Shown here one piece after another: positions 44,140 to 52,232 of a stretch of 64,000 bases of DNA. The notes under the pieces were generated by a model, which was not told the DNA's origin, did not search any database, and saw nothing but the letters and a program-made list of their open reading frames with translations. A program made the position numbers and the translations under genes. Every line of letters starts with the position of its first letter. The stretch's first letter is position 1. This DNA comes from Roseimarinus sediminis (GTDB lineage: Bacteria > Bacteroidota > Bacteroidia > Bacteroidales > Prolixibacteraceae), in assembly GCF_050433125.1 (NCBI RefSeq), contig NZ_JBNPXV010000003.1, positions 1 to 64,000 of the forward strand, read 5' to 3'.

Positions 44140-46155
44140 ATGAGTAACACACTAACAAACAAGGCTGCCGACAACATTCGGATTCTGGCTGCAGCCATGG
44201 TTGAAAAAGCAAACAGTGGCCACCCCGGCGGGGCCATGGGTGGTGCCGATTTCATCAATATCCTGTATTCTGAATACCTCAACTACGATCCCAGCGACAT
44301 GACCTGGATCAACCGTGACCGGTTTTTCCTTGACCCCGGACACATGTCACCCATGTTGTATGCCCAGCTTGCGCTGACCGGCAATTTCAGCATGGAAGAC
44401 TGTGCCAACTTCCGTCAGTGGGGAAGCGTTACCCCGGGTCACCCCGAGTTGGACGTTGAAAGAGGTGTTGAAAACACATCAGGACCACTCGGACAGGGAC
44501 ATGTGATGGCAGTGGGTGCAGCCATCGCCGAACGTTTCCACGCAGCTCGCTTTGGTGAGTGGATGACTCATAAAATCTACACCTTCATCTCCGATGGTGG
44601 TGTTCAGGAAGAAATCTCTCAGGGTGCCGGACGTATTGCCGGTTATCTGGGACTGAGCAACCTGATTATGTTTTACGATTCGAACGACATTCAGCTATCG
44701 ACCGAAACCGATGCTGTTACGACCGAAGATACAGCAAAAAAATACGAAGCCTGGAACTGGAAAGTAATCACCATCAACGGAAACGATGCTGACCAGATCA
44801 GAAAGGCCCTCGACGAAGCCAATAAGGAAACTGAAAGACCTACCATCATCATTGGTAAAACCATTATGGGAAAAGGCGCTGTGACCGAAACAGATGCCAA
44901 TTTCGAACGTCAGTGCTCTACGCACGGACAACCATTGAGTGGTGCCGGTGCTTCGTTCGAAAAGACCATCAGTAACCTGGGAGGCGATCCTGAAAACCCC
45001 TTTGTTATTTTCCCCGAAGTACAGGAATTCTATGCCCAACGCAAGGAAGAACTGATCAAAAAAGCAGCACAGAAAAAAGCAGAGCAGGCCAAATGGGAAG
45101 CCGAAAATCCTGAGCTGGCTGTTAAACTGAAAAAATTCTTCTCGAACGATGTGCCTGCTGTCGATTTCAGCAAAATAGAACAAAAAGCAGGAAGTGCCAC
45201 CAGGGCTGCCTCAGCGGCTGTACTTTCGGTGTTTGCAAGCGAGGTAGAAAACATGGTTGTTGCTTCGGCCGACCTTTCCAACTCAGATAAGACCGACGGC
45301 TTCCTGAAAAAAACAACGGCTTTCACAAAAGGTGATTTCAGCGGACAGTTTTTTCAGGCAGGTGTTAGCGAACTCACCATGGCTGCCATCATGAACGGCA
45401 TGGCGCTGCACGGTGGAATTATTCCTGTATGTGGAACTTTCTTTGTTTTCAGCGACTACATGAAACCAGCTGCACGTTTGGCTGCCCTCATGGAATTGCC
45501 GGTTAAATATGTTTGGACCCACGATGCCTTCCGCGTAGGCGAAGACGGCCCTACCCACCAGCCCGTAGAGCAGGAAGCTCAGATTCGTTTGCTTGAAAAA
45601 CTGCAAAACCACAGCCATAAGAATTCAATGCTGGTGCTTCGTCCGGCCGACGCCAACGAAACCACCGTTGCATGGAAAATGGCACTTGAAAACATCAGTA
45701 CACCAACTGCGCTGCTGCTTTCACGTCAGGGCATTAAAAATGTAACTACCTACGAAACTGCTCAGGCAGCCGAAAAAGGTGCTTACATCATCAGCGACAG
45801 CGAAGGAACTCCCGACGTTATCCTGCTTGCCAGTGGTTCGGAAGTGAGCACACTTGCAGCCGGAGCTGAACTACTCGAAAAAGACGGTATCAAATGCCGC
45901 ATCGTATCGGTTCCTTCCGAAGGTTTGTTCCGCACACAAAGCGCCGAATACCAGGAAGCAGTGCTGCCTAAAGGCGTTACCAAATTTGGTATGACTGCCG
46001 GATTGCCTGTTACCCTCGAGGGGCTTGTGGGTGCCGATGGAAAAGTATTCGGTCTTGAATCGTTTGGCTTCTCGGCTCCTTATCAGGTACTCGACGACCA
46101 ACTTGGCTTCAATGGTCAAAATGTGTACAAGCAGGTAAAAGCTTTACTGGCCTGA
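44140..46155 (+). CDS. tkt: Transketolase
   Basis: A 671-residue full-length transketolase of the non-oxidative pentose phosphate pathway. The thiamine-diphosphate site is visible in the N-terminal half (ANSGHPGGAMGGADFINILY; FISDGGVQEEISQGAGRIAG). The pyrimidine-domain segment with the catalytic histidine is THDAFRVGEDGPTHQPVEQ. The C-terminal domain (about 540-671) is complete. Short charged linker repeats (KKAAQKKAEQAKWEAE) separate the first two domains. It is monocistronic with its own terminator. Confidence 0.96.
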   Translation: MSNTLTNKAADNIRILAAAMVEKANSGHPGGAMGGADFINILYSEYLNYDPSDMTWINRDRFFLDPGHMSPMLYAQLALTGNFSMEDCANFRQWGSVTPGHPELDVERGVENTSGPLGQGHVMAVGAAIAERFHAARFGEWMTHKIYTFISDGGVQEEISQGAGRIAGYLGLSNLIMFYDSNDIQLSTETDAVTTEDTAKKYEAWNWKVITINGNDADQIRKALDEANKETERPTIIIGKTIMGKGAVTETDANFERQCSTHGQPLSGAGASFEKTISNLGGDPENPFVIFPEVQEFYAQRKEELIKKAAQKKAEQAKWEAENPELAVKLKKFFSNDVPAVDFSKIEQKAGSATRAASAAVLSVFASEVENMVVASADLSNSDKTDGFLKKTTAFTKGDFSGQFFQAGVSELTMAAIMNGMALHGGIIPVCGTFFVFSDYMKPAARLAALMELPVKYVWTHDAFRVGEDGPTHQPVEQEAQIRLLEKLQNHSHKNSMLVLRPADANETTVAWKMALENISTPTALLLSRQGIKNVTTYETAQAAEKGAYIISDSEGTPDVILLASGSEVSTLAAGAELLEKDGIKCRIVSVPSEGLFRTQSAEYQEAVLPKGVTKFGMTAGLPVTLEGLVGADGKVFGLESFGFSAPYQVLDDQLGFNGQNVYKQVKALLA

Positions 46156-46177
46156 TTCGTTCCATCATAAAATCATC

Positions 46178-46213
46178 AAAACCACCGGCCTTCTCATGTC
46201 GGTGGTTTTTTTT
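46178..46213 (+). terminator. Terminator after transketolase
   Basis: aaaccaccg pairs with cggtggttt around an 11-nt loop, followed by an eight-T run that includes the end of the stem. Confidence 0.9.
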
Positions 46214-46377
46214 ATGCTATTAAGCTGCTGCTTTACTTTTTTAATGAATCCCTTAATTAAGATCATCGTATTGCTTACCATTTTCTTCATGGCATGAGTG
46301 CAGATTTTAGTATAGGCAAATACGTATTCTTCTCACATATTTTGCTAAATTGAGGGGGTAAACCAAAGCTAAGTACT

Positions 46378-46824
46378 ATGAAATTACTGCTACCTTTATT
46401 GCTGTTTTTTGCTTTTTCGAACCTTGCAAGGGGAAACGAAAAACCTGCCCAGATCAAAGCACTGCTCGACGAGGTACACCTCATCGCGATGAGTGAATTA
46501 GAAGGTGCTGAACCCATAGCTGCTGTTGATGATTTGCTAAGCGATGCCGACGACAAAACCATTGTACTCACCAGGGAAAACATTCAGGAAAGCCTTGAAG
46601 AGGCTGTTCAATACCGTTACGTGATCATCATTGTCGAAAATCATACGCTGGTGCGCATCACCAACCTTAACGATTGTAGCCAATCGGGAGTATGGGAAGC
46701 CTGCATGCCTTATGGCAGAGGATTAATCCAATATTCAGGAGAATTGCGCGAAGAAACAGGTTATATCAACCAGTTGATTGGAGTCCCCGACGGTCAGTTA
46801 CGAAAAATGTACCTTTTCAGATAA
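46378..46824 (+). CDS. Secreted protein of unknown function
   Basis: A 148-residue protein with a signal peptide (LLLPLLLFFAFSNLARG). I do not recognise the mature domain. Visible are an acidic first half (AVDDLLSDADDKTIVL), a hydrophobic strand YRYVIIIVENHTLVRI, and two cysteines (LNDCSQSGVWEACMPYG) that could form a disulfide in the periplasm. It is monocistronic, placed between transketolase and the acyltransferase. Confidence 0.7.
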   Translation: MKLLLPLLLFFAFSNLARGNEKPAQIKALLDEVHLIAMSELEGAEPIAAVDDLLSDADDKTIVLTRENIQESLEEAVQYRYVIIIVENHTLVRITNLNDCSQSGVWEACMPYGRGLIQYSGELREETGYINQLIGVPDGQLRKMYLFR

Positions 46825-46834
46825 AAACTTTTCC

Positions 46835-46842
46835 TAAATTTG
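46835..46842 (+). promoter_or_regulatory. -7 promoter element of the acyltransferase gene
   Basis: TAAATTTG matches TAnnTTTG exactly, 22 nt before the ATG. Confidence 0.5.
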
Positions 46843-46864
46843 CAGCATTATTTAAAAACTGATC

Positions 46865-47659
46865 ATGCTGAATCCATACTTTCAGGTTAACGAATACCAT
46901 ACACCGGCCAATAAGAAGCGCATTATCTGGGACCGACTGTCCTTAGGCACAAGTTTCTATTTCAACCTCCGGTTTTTACGCTTCGTGCTTTCTAACCGAA
47001 AAATTGCACTAAAGGGAAACTACGACACAGCGCGCTGGGCCTTAAGTTCGGTGGAGATTTTTAACTTTCTTGAAGATTGTGGTGCCCACTTCCACATCGA
47101 AGGTTTTGAACACCTCGATGCCGTAAAAGATGAGCCCGTTGTGTTTATCAGCAACCACATGGGAACGCTCGAAACCATGGTCTTTCCCGGGCTGATTGCT
47201 CCGGTTAAGGAAGTCACCTTTGTGGTGAAGGACAGCCTTACGGGCAACCCCTTGTTTGGCCCCATCATGCGTGCGCGTAACCCAATTACAGTGGGGCGCA
47301 ATGATTCGCGCAACGATTTGATCAAGGTGATTAACGAAGGAAAACAGAAGCTGTCCGAAGGTACTTCGGTGATAATTTTCCCGCAAAGTACCCGTACCAC
47401 AGCTTTCGATCCCGAAAAGTTCAATTCACTTGGTATTAAACTGGCGCAAAAAGCAAAGGTAAGGGTGGTTCCCATGGCCATTAAAACCGACTTTTGGGCC
47501 AATGGTCGTCTTGTAAAAGACCTTGGAAGAGCCCAACGAAATGAACCGGTGCACATTAAATTTGGAGCTCCTATGGAAATCAACGGAACGGGAAAAGCCG
47601 AGCACCAGACCATCGTCGAATTCATTGGCGAACATCTAAAACAGTGGAACAGCAGGTAA
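46865..47659 (+). CDS. PlsC-like 1-acylglycerol-3-phosphate acyltransferase, variant motif
   Basis: A 264-residue lysophospholipid acyltransferase-fold protein. Motif I is N97-H98-x4-E103 (ISNHMGTLETM), with Glu where most PlsC enzymes have Asp. The motif III position reads IFPQSTR rather than the usual FPEGTR. Motif IV is VRVVPMAIKTDFW. It is thus an active-looking but divergent member that may acylate another lipid. No strong membrane anchor is seen apart from a hydrophobic stretch near residues 28-42. It is followed 57 nt later by an MscS channel gene on the same strand. Confidence 0.8.
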   Translation: MLNPYFQVNEYHTPANKKRIIWDRLSLGTSFYFNLRFLRFVLSNRKIALKGNYDTARWALSSVEIFNFLEDCGAHFHIEGFEHLDAVKDEPVVFISNHMGTLETMVFPGLIAPVKEVTFVVKDSLTGNPLFGPIMRARNPITVGRNDSRNDLIKVINEGKQKLSEGTSVIIFPQSTRTTAFDPEKFNSLGIKLAQKAKVRVVPMAIKTDFWANGRLVKDLGRAQRNEPVHIKFGAPMEINGTGKAEHQTIVEFIGEHLKQWNSR

Positions 47660-47716
47660 AACAGTAAAAACTTCCTCAACAAGCCTACAAGGTAATAAGC
47701 AGCTAACGAAAAGGAA

Positions 47717-48244
47717 ATGTTAGAAAACTATCAAAACGAACTGATTCAAACAGGAATCGTACTTGTATCGATGGCCGTCATCAGGTTTGTTACCCGCCAT
47801 TCGATTAACCGTGCATTGAAGAAATTTCATTTCAGCCTTCAACGCAGGCGAATCACGGTCAAGATCATCAATTTCTTCCTGTTACTGGGTGCCTTTGTGG
47901 CCGTAGTGGCCATCTGGGGTATTGAAAAAGAGAAACTCTTTCTCTTTTTATCATCGGTTGTAACCATTCTGGGGATCGCCTTTTTTGCCCAATGGTCGAT
48001 CCTATCGAACATTACAGCTGGGTTGATTCTCTATTTCAACCACCCGATGAAAATTGGCGACCGGATCAAGGTGCTGGAAAAGGATTTCATCATCGAAGGC
48101 CAGATCAACGATATTACCTTTTTCTTTGTACATTTAAAAACCGCCGAAGGTGAGCACATCACCATTCCCAATTCGGTGGTACTGCAAAAAAACATTGCCA
48201 CCTCGCACATTGAGAAGCATCAACACACCGGAAAATTAAAATAA
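47717..48244 (+). CDS. Small MscS-family mechanosensitive channel
   Basis: A 175-residue protein, the minimal MscS core. Two or three membrane helices are followed by the pore helix and beta domain: LSSVVTILGIAFFAQWSILS, then NITAGLILYFNHPMKIGDRI. The large C-terminal cytoplasmic cage of E. coli MscS is much reduced (ends about residue 175). It may open under osmotic downshock. Its stop codon overlaps the end of the convergent diflavin reductase gene by 9 nt. Confidence 0.88.
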   Translation: MLENYQNELIQTGIVLVSMAVIRFVTRHSINRALKKFHFSLQRRRITVKIINFFLLLGAFVAVVAIWGIEKEKLFLFLSSVVTILGIAFFAQWSILSNITAGLILYFNHPMKIGDRIKVLEKDFIIEGQINDITFFFVHLKTAEGEHITIPNSVVLQKNIATSHIEKHQHTGKLK

Positions 48245-49774
48245 TTCCTCGGCATAGCGCCCCTGCTGTTTTAGCAGCTCAACTGTTATTTTACCTTCCA
48301 GAATGCGATCGCACCGTTTTCTGACTTCTTCGCCCATGGGCACTGAGCCGCAAACATACACAGCGGCTCCCTGGCTGATCCAGTTGATCAGTTCAGCCTT
48401 ATTTTCCTCAAGCAGTGCCTGCACATAAGCGGGTTTTTCTCCCCGTGAAAAGGCAGTATGGAGATGGTTCAGACTTCCGTTTCGTTGCCAGACTTCCCAT
48501 TCGGCCCTGTACAGGAAATCAAAGTCCTTGTTTCGTTCTCCCAGCATGAGCCACACCGGAGCATGATGATCACGGCCTTCCAGCTCCTGCATAAAAGCCC
48601 TGAAGGGAGCAAGTCCCACCCCATTGGCAATCATAATTACAGGAGTTTCCTGATTCCCCGGAAGGTGAAAGTCAGGATTGGGAACCACCCTCACCGTAAT
48701 GACCTGTCCAATTTCGAGCCGGTGGTTCAGATAAGGGGTGGCAACTCCCTTTTCGAGTGTACGAATCAACAAATCGGCTTTGTTGGCGCTCACTTTTTGC
48801 GACGAGGCCACCGAATAATAACGAGGCTGCATGGGAGTCAACAGCTGTAGGAAACTTTCGGTGGTAAATTTGGCAGGAAACTCTTCCAACAGCTGAATCA
48901 TTCCTTCCTTTCCACCCGAAATTCGTGTCGAACTTCTTTCAGCTATCAAGGCCTGAAGTGCTTCACTTCGTGCTGTATCGTTATAACGTCTGAGTGTGGT
49001 GGAAGACAGACGTGATAATTCAAAACGCTCTGTCAGGGCTTCCCTTAGCGGGGAGAAATCTTCCTGTGGATGGTAGCTGCCAAGTAATGCAATAATTCGT
49101 TCTACCACCTCCTGATCGTTCTGCGGGGTGATGGCCAGCGAATCGCCGGGCTGATATTGAAATTCAGCATCGTCAACACCAATGGTCAGTTGAAAAACTT
49201 CCTTGTCCGACCGTTCATCATTAACTCTGCACCGATTGAGTACCCGGGCAGTGAACTGCTTTTTGCCTTCGCTGATAAAACCGACATCACTGCTGGAATT
49301 CTTATTCTGCTGAAATTCTTCAACAAGCGACCGGATCCACTGGCGCACCGGCTTTTCATATTCGACGTCGCACTCGGCAGGCGGGGCAAGCGGTCGTGCT
49401 CCTGCCGCCTGCAATTTCTGATGGATGCTTCGGCCGGGAAGGCAGAAATGCTCATAGGTCTTATCTCCCAAAGCACATACCGAATAAGACAAATGCGGTA
49501 GCGGCTGATCAAACGCCATTAATTGCCGGTAAAACTTTTCGGCTGCCTGAGGTGGTTCTCCTTCTCCATGCGTACTGATGATCAGTAAGAGGTTCTTTTC
49601 TTTCTCCAAGCTGCTAATGTCGTATTGCTTTACATCCTTGCACAAATTAACAATGCCCTTTTTCCTGAGTACCTCGGCCGTTTTTTTTGCAATGAACTTT
49701 GAATTTCCGGTATGCGTACCATAGAGAATGGTTACATCGGCTTCGATTTTTTTCTTCTTTAAAAATGAAAACAT
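48236..49774 (-). CDS. Diflavin (CysJ-like) reductase of an iron-uptake operon
   Basis: A 512-residue soluble flavoprotein. The N-terminal flavodoxin domain (about 10-155) has the FMN loop LYGTHTGNSKFIAKK and STHGEGEPPQAAE. The FAD domain follows with MQPRYYSVASS and VATPYLNHRL. The NAD(P)H domain has IMIANGVGLAPFRAFMQELE and VYVCGSV. It resembles the CysJ subunit of sulfite reductase, but no hemoprotein subunit is near. As last gene behind the PepSY protein it probably feeds electrons for ferric-siderophore reduction. The ATG at 49774 (MFSFLKKKK) is preferred to a GTG at 49804. Confidence 0.85.
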   Translation of the reverse strand: MFSFLKKKKIEADVTILYGTHTGNSKFIAKKTAEVLRKKGIVNLCKDVKQYDISSLEKEKNLLLIISTHGEGEPPQAAEKFYRQLMAFDQPLPHLSYSVCALGDKTYEHFCLPGRSIHQKLQAAGARPLAPPAECDVEYEKPVRQWIRSLVEEFQQNKNSSSDVGFISEGKKQFTARVLNRCRVNDERSDKEVFQLTIGVDDAEFQYQPGDSLAITPQNDQEVVERIIALLGSYHPQEDFSPLREALTERFELSRLSSTTLRRYNDTARSEALQALIAERSSTRISGGKEGMIQLLEEFPAKFTTESFLQLLTPMQPRYYSVASSQKVSANKADLLIRTLEKGVATPYLNHRLEIGQVITVRVVPNPDFHLPGNQETPVIMIANGVGLAPFRAFMQELEGRDHHAPVWLMLGERNKDFDFLYRAEWEVWQRNGSLNHLHTAFSRGEKPAYVQALLEENKAELINWISQGAAVYVCGSVPMGEEVRKRCDRILEGKITVELLKQQGRYAEELF

Positions 49775-49816
49775 ACCTTTTACTGACTTCAATTTAAATT
49801 TCACCAGCTATAACAA

Positions 49817-50974
49817 TTAAAAGTCGATTTTGATTTTTCTTTTTGGCCTGATCCGATACCACCATATCAAAAAACCACTAATTGGCATCGAAGCAGCCAG
49901 CAAAGCGATAAAAAAAGCAATGATCTTTCCAGGCAGTCCCAGTATGGCCCCCACATGGATGTCGTAATTCATGCTGATCAGTTTTTCGCCTCTGCTTAAG
50001 TCCCCAAAACCTTTACTGTCGATCAACTCACCGGTATAGGGGTTGAAGTTTTCAAGCCAGGCTTTGTAATAAACCGGTTCACTTTCCTTTACATAAGTAC
50101 CGATGGGACCAAACGAAGCACCTGGCGCACTTCGAATCATAATTGAATAAGCTTCGGGATGGCGTTTGACTGAATTTTGGTAGACCTTGTCATAAATGGC
50201 ATCGACCTGCATCTGCTCATCGTTTTCAGCCAGGCTGCTTTTACTTTCAGGGAGTGCTGTACTGAAATTGGCCACCACGACCACCAGCGCCATAAACCAT
50301 TTGAAAGCCCACACCATTCCGGTGAACGACAACAAGAGCGTAAATGGAATGGAATAAAAACCCAGTACATTGTGGATATCACGGTTCAGCACCTTCCATT
50401 TTCGGGTCGGTCGGATCACAAAAGCCTGTTTCTTCGCTTTCTTCCCAAAGGGCCACCACAACAGCAGTCCCGAAAGCAGCCCGATCACAAAAAGCAAAAC
50501 AGTGTAGCCTACAATGGGCTGACCATAACGTGTATTCAGCAAAAAGCTCCAGTGAAACATTTTCACCAGCTGAAAGAATTCATACTTATGGTTGAGTACT
50601 TTCAAAACCTCTCCGTTGTAAGGATTGATATATACCAGCCAATCGTATTCACACCAGTTGAAATAACTGACTTTTTCAGGATTGTGGTGATAAGCTTTAA
50701 ACTCCCAGGCCCTGTCAGCTTCAGCGAATGTGTTGACATAATCGATCGGGGCATTTTCACCCAGGGTGTCCTGAGCAATTTTCCACAGTGCATCGAGTGG
50801 CAGGGGGCTTAGCCCTGCTTGATCGACATAGCGGTGTTGCCGGTGTACTTTGTTGTAAATTTCGTCACGAAAGGCATACATGGCCCCGCTGATAGAAATC
50901 AGAAACACCAGCAGCCCGGACACAAGTCCGAGCCACAGATGTATCTTTCTGTTCACTTGTTTAAAACTGATCAT
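49817..50974 (-). CDS. PepSY-associated membrane protein (XusC-like ferric reductase)
   Basis: A 385-residue inner-membrane protein of the PepSY-TM family. Helices are at residues about 10-33 (LWLGLVSGLLVFLISISGAM), 150-175, 195-230 and 345-370, with a large periplasmic part between (PepSY region LWKIAQDTLGENAPI). Histidines in the helices (NRKIHLWLG, KMFHWSFLL, DIHNVLGFYSIPF) could bind heme. In Bacteroides the similar XusC lies in a siderophore-use operon and is thought to reduce iron. It starts 5 nt after the DUF4374 gene stop codon. Confidence 0.88.
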   Translation of the reverse strand: MISFKQVNRKIHLWLGLVSGLLVFLISISGAMYAFRDEIYNKVHRQHRYVDQAGLSPLPLDALWKIAQDTLGENAPIDYVNTFAEADRAWEFKAYHHNPEKVSYFNWCEYDWLVYINPYNGEVLKVLNHKYEFFQLVKMFHWSFLLNTRYGQPIVGYTVLLFVIGLLSGLLLWWPFGKKAKKQAFVIRPTRKWKVLNRDIHNVLGFYSIPFTLLLSFTGMVWAFKWFMALVVVVANFSTALPESKSSLAENDEQMQVDAIYDKVYQNSVKRHPEAYSIMIRSAPGASFGPIGTYVKESEPVYYKAWLENFNPYTGELIDSKGFGDLSRGEKLISMNYDIHVGAILGLPGKIIAFFIALLAASMPISGFLIWWYRIRPKRKIKIDF

Positions 50975-50979
50975 TCCTC

Positions 50980-52209
50980 CTACTCTGCTTTATAAATGGC
51001 CTGCACTTCGATTCCATCGATCGAGGCACCTTTTTCGGCGCTGGCTGTTACCGGATCGACGGCATACACATTTACGTTCTCCCCGTCGTTGACCGACAGG
51101 TATACCTTCCCGTCATCAAGTAAAAAAGGAGTACTGTATTGGCCACCATGCAGCGGAATGTCTTCAACATCGCGTACCGTTTGATTTTCCAGATCGAGTA
51201 TCACCACCTTAAAGTTGGGAACTGTCACTTTAAAGGCGGTCCAGGCACCGGGTACTTCGGCAGTCTGATCGGGAACAATACGGGCAACAGCCAATCCCTT
51301 ACCGGCATAGGCAGCTGTAAGCACCTTGTAGCCACTGATGGCTTCCACATCGAAAAAATAGTCAGGGTCGAATTCGCTTTCCCCGGCATTTACCCTTAAG
51401 ATACCCGACGACGCAGCCACTTCGGTATAACCGGCAGCATACGAAGCGGGAGAAATAGTGTACAAGTTTCCGGCTTCATCCAGCATCATTGCAGGTGAAC
51501 TTCCATAATAACCAATGGGCCCAGTGCGATCGTCCTTAATCGTTTTAATATATTCCAGTTCGGGATAGCTGAACAGGCTAATGTAGGCTGTGTCGACAAC
51601 AGGAGTTGCCCAGGTGCTGCCATGCAGGGGGTAAAACGAAACATACAAGTACTCATCCTTCAGCACAATCGAAGTGGGCCACTTGTTCAGGGTATCGTTT
51701 TCGGAGATGGTATAAAGCGGATGTACCACTTCATTTTCAACAGCCACCCCTTCTACATCGATGAGCTGAATGGTGCAATCGTACGATCCTCCGCCCCAGG
51801 GAGCCCCAATGCTCACAAAGGCATCGCCCAGTGCCGGGCTCATACAGTCCATGCGCTCGAATACCATTTTGCCTGCCTCGTTAAAGACACCCTCTTCATC
51901 TAATTCATACCCTATCAGGTTATTATCGCCATATCCCACACTGAAGAATTTATTGGCTGCCGCAGTGTAGTAGCGCCAGCCCTGTTGTTCTACGCCCCGG
52001 CCAACAGCCGAAATTTCACCCTCGCTCAGACTTTCGGCTGTTAACAGATAGTCGGCTGTTTCGTTATTGGTTCCCAGCGACCTGAGCGCCAGCACATAGC
52101 CTGCCGTATTGCTTTCAGGTTCAGGTACATCTTCGCTACAGGCAGTAAATAGCAAAGAGAAAGACAGCAAGGCCAACATTATTTTCAGAGAAAAAGCTAC
52201 TTTGTTCAT
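50980..52209 (-). CDS. DUF4374 surface lipoprotein (XusB-like siderophore binder)
   Basis: A 409-residue lipoprotein. The lipobox is LLFTACSED with C24 as lipidated cysteine; the acidic residues right after it (SEDVPEPE) resemble the surface-export signal of Bacteroidota lipoproteins. The rest is a beta-propeller-like DUF4374 domain (YVLALRSLGTNNETADYLLT; NKWPTSIVLKDEYLYVSFYP). XusB of Bacteroides, of this kind, binds enterobactin-type siderophores. The ATG at 52209 (MNKVAFSLKI) is preferred over the longer frame to 52332, which overlaps the TonB receptor. It lies between the receptor and the PepSY gene. Confidence 0.88.
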   Translation of the reverse strand: MNKVAFSLKIMLALLSFSLLFTACSEDVPEPESNTAGYVLALRSLGTNNETADYLLTAESLSEGEISAVGRGVEQQGWRYYTAAANKFFSVGYGDNNLIGYELDEEGVFNEAGKMVFERMDCMSPALGDAFVSIGAPWGGGSYDCTIQLIDVEGVAVENEVVHPLYTISENDTLNKWPTSIVLKDEYLYVSFYPLHGSTWATPVVDTAYISLFSYPELEYIKTIKDDRTGPIGYYGSSPAMMLDEAGNLYTISPASYAAGYTEVAASSGILRVNAGESEFDPDYFFDVEAISGYKVLTAAYAGKGLAVARIVPDQTAEVPGAWTAFKVTVPNFKVVILDLENQTVRDVEDIPLHGGQYSTPFLLDDGKVYLSVNDGENVNVYAVDPVTASAEKGASIDGIEVQAIYKAE

Positions 52210-52232
52210 TTTTATTTCTTTTAAAGGTTTAA

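Noticed and set aside
48236..49774. Sulfite reductase flavoprotein for sulfur assimilation
   Set aside because: No CysI or other sulfur gene is near, and the gene is the last member of an iron-uptake operon.
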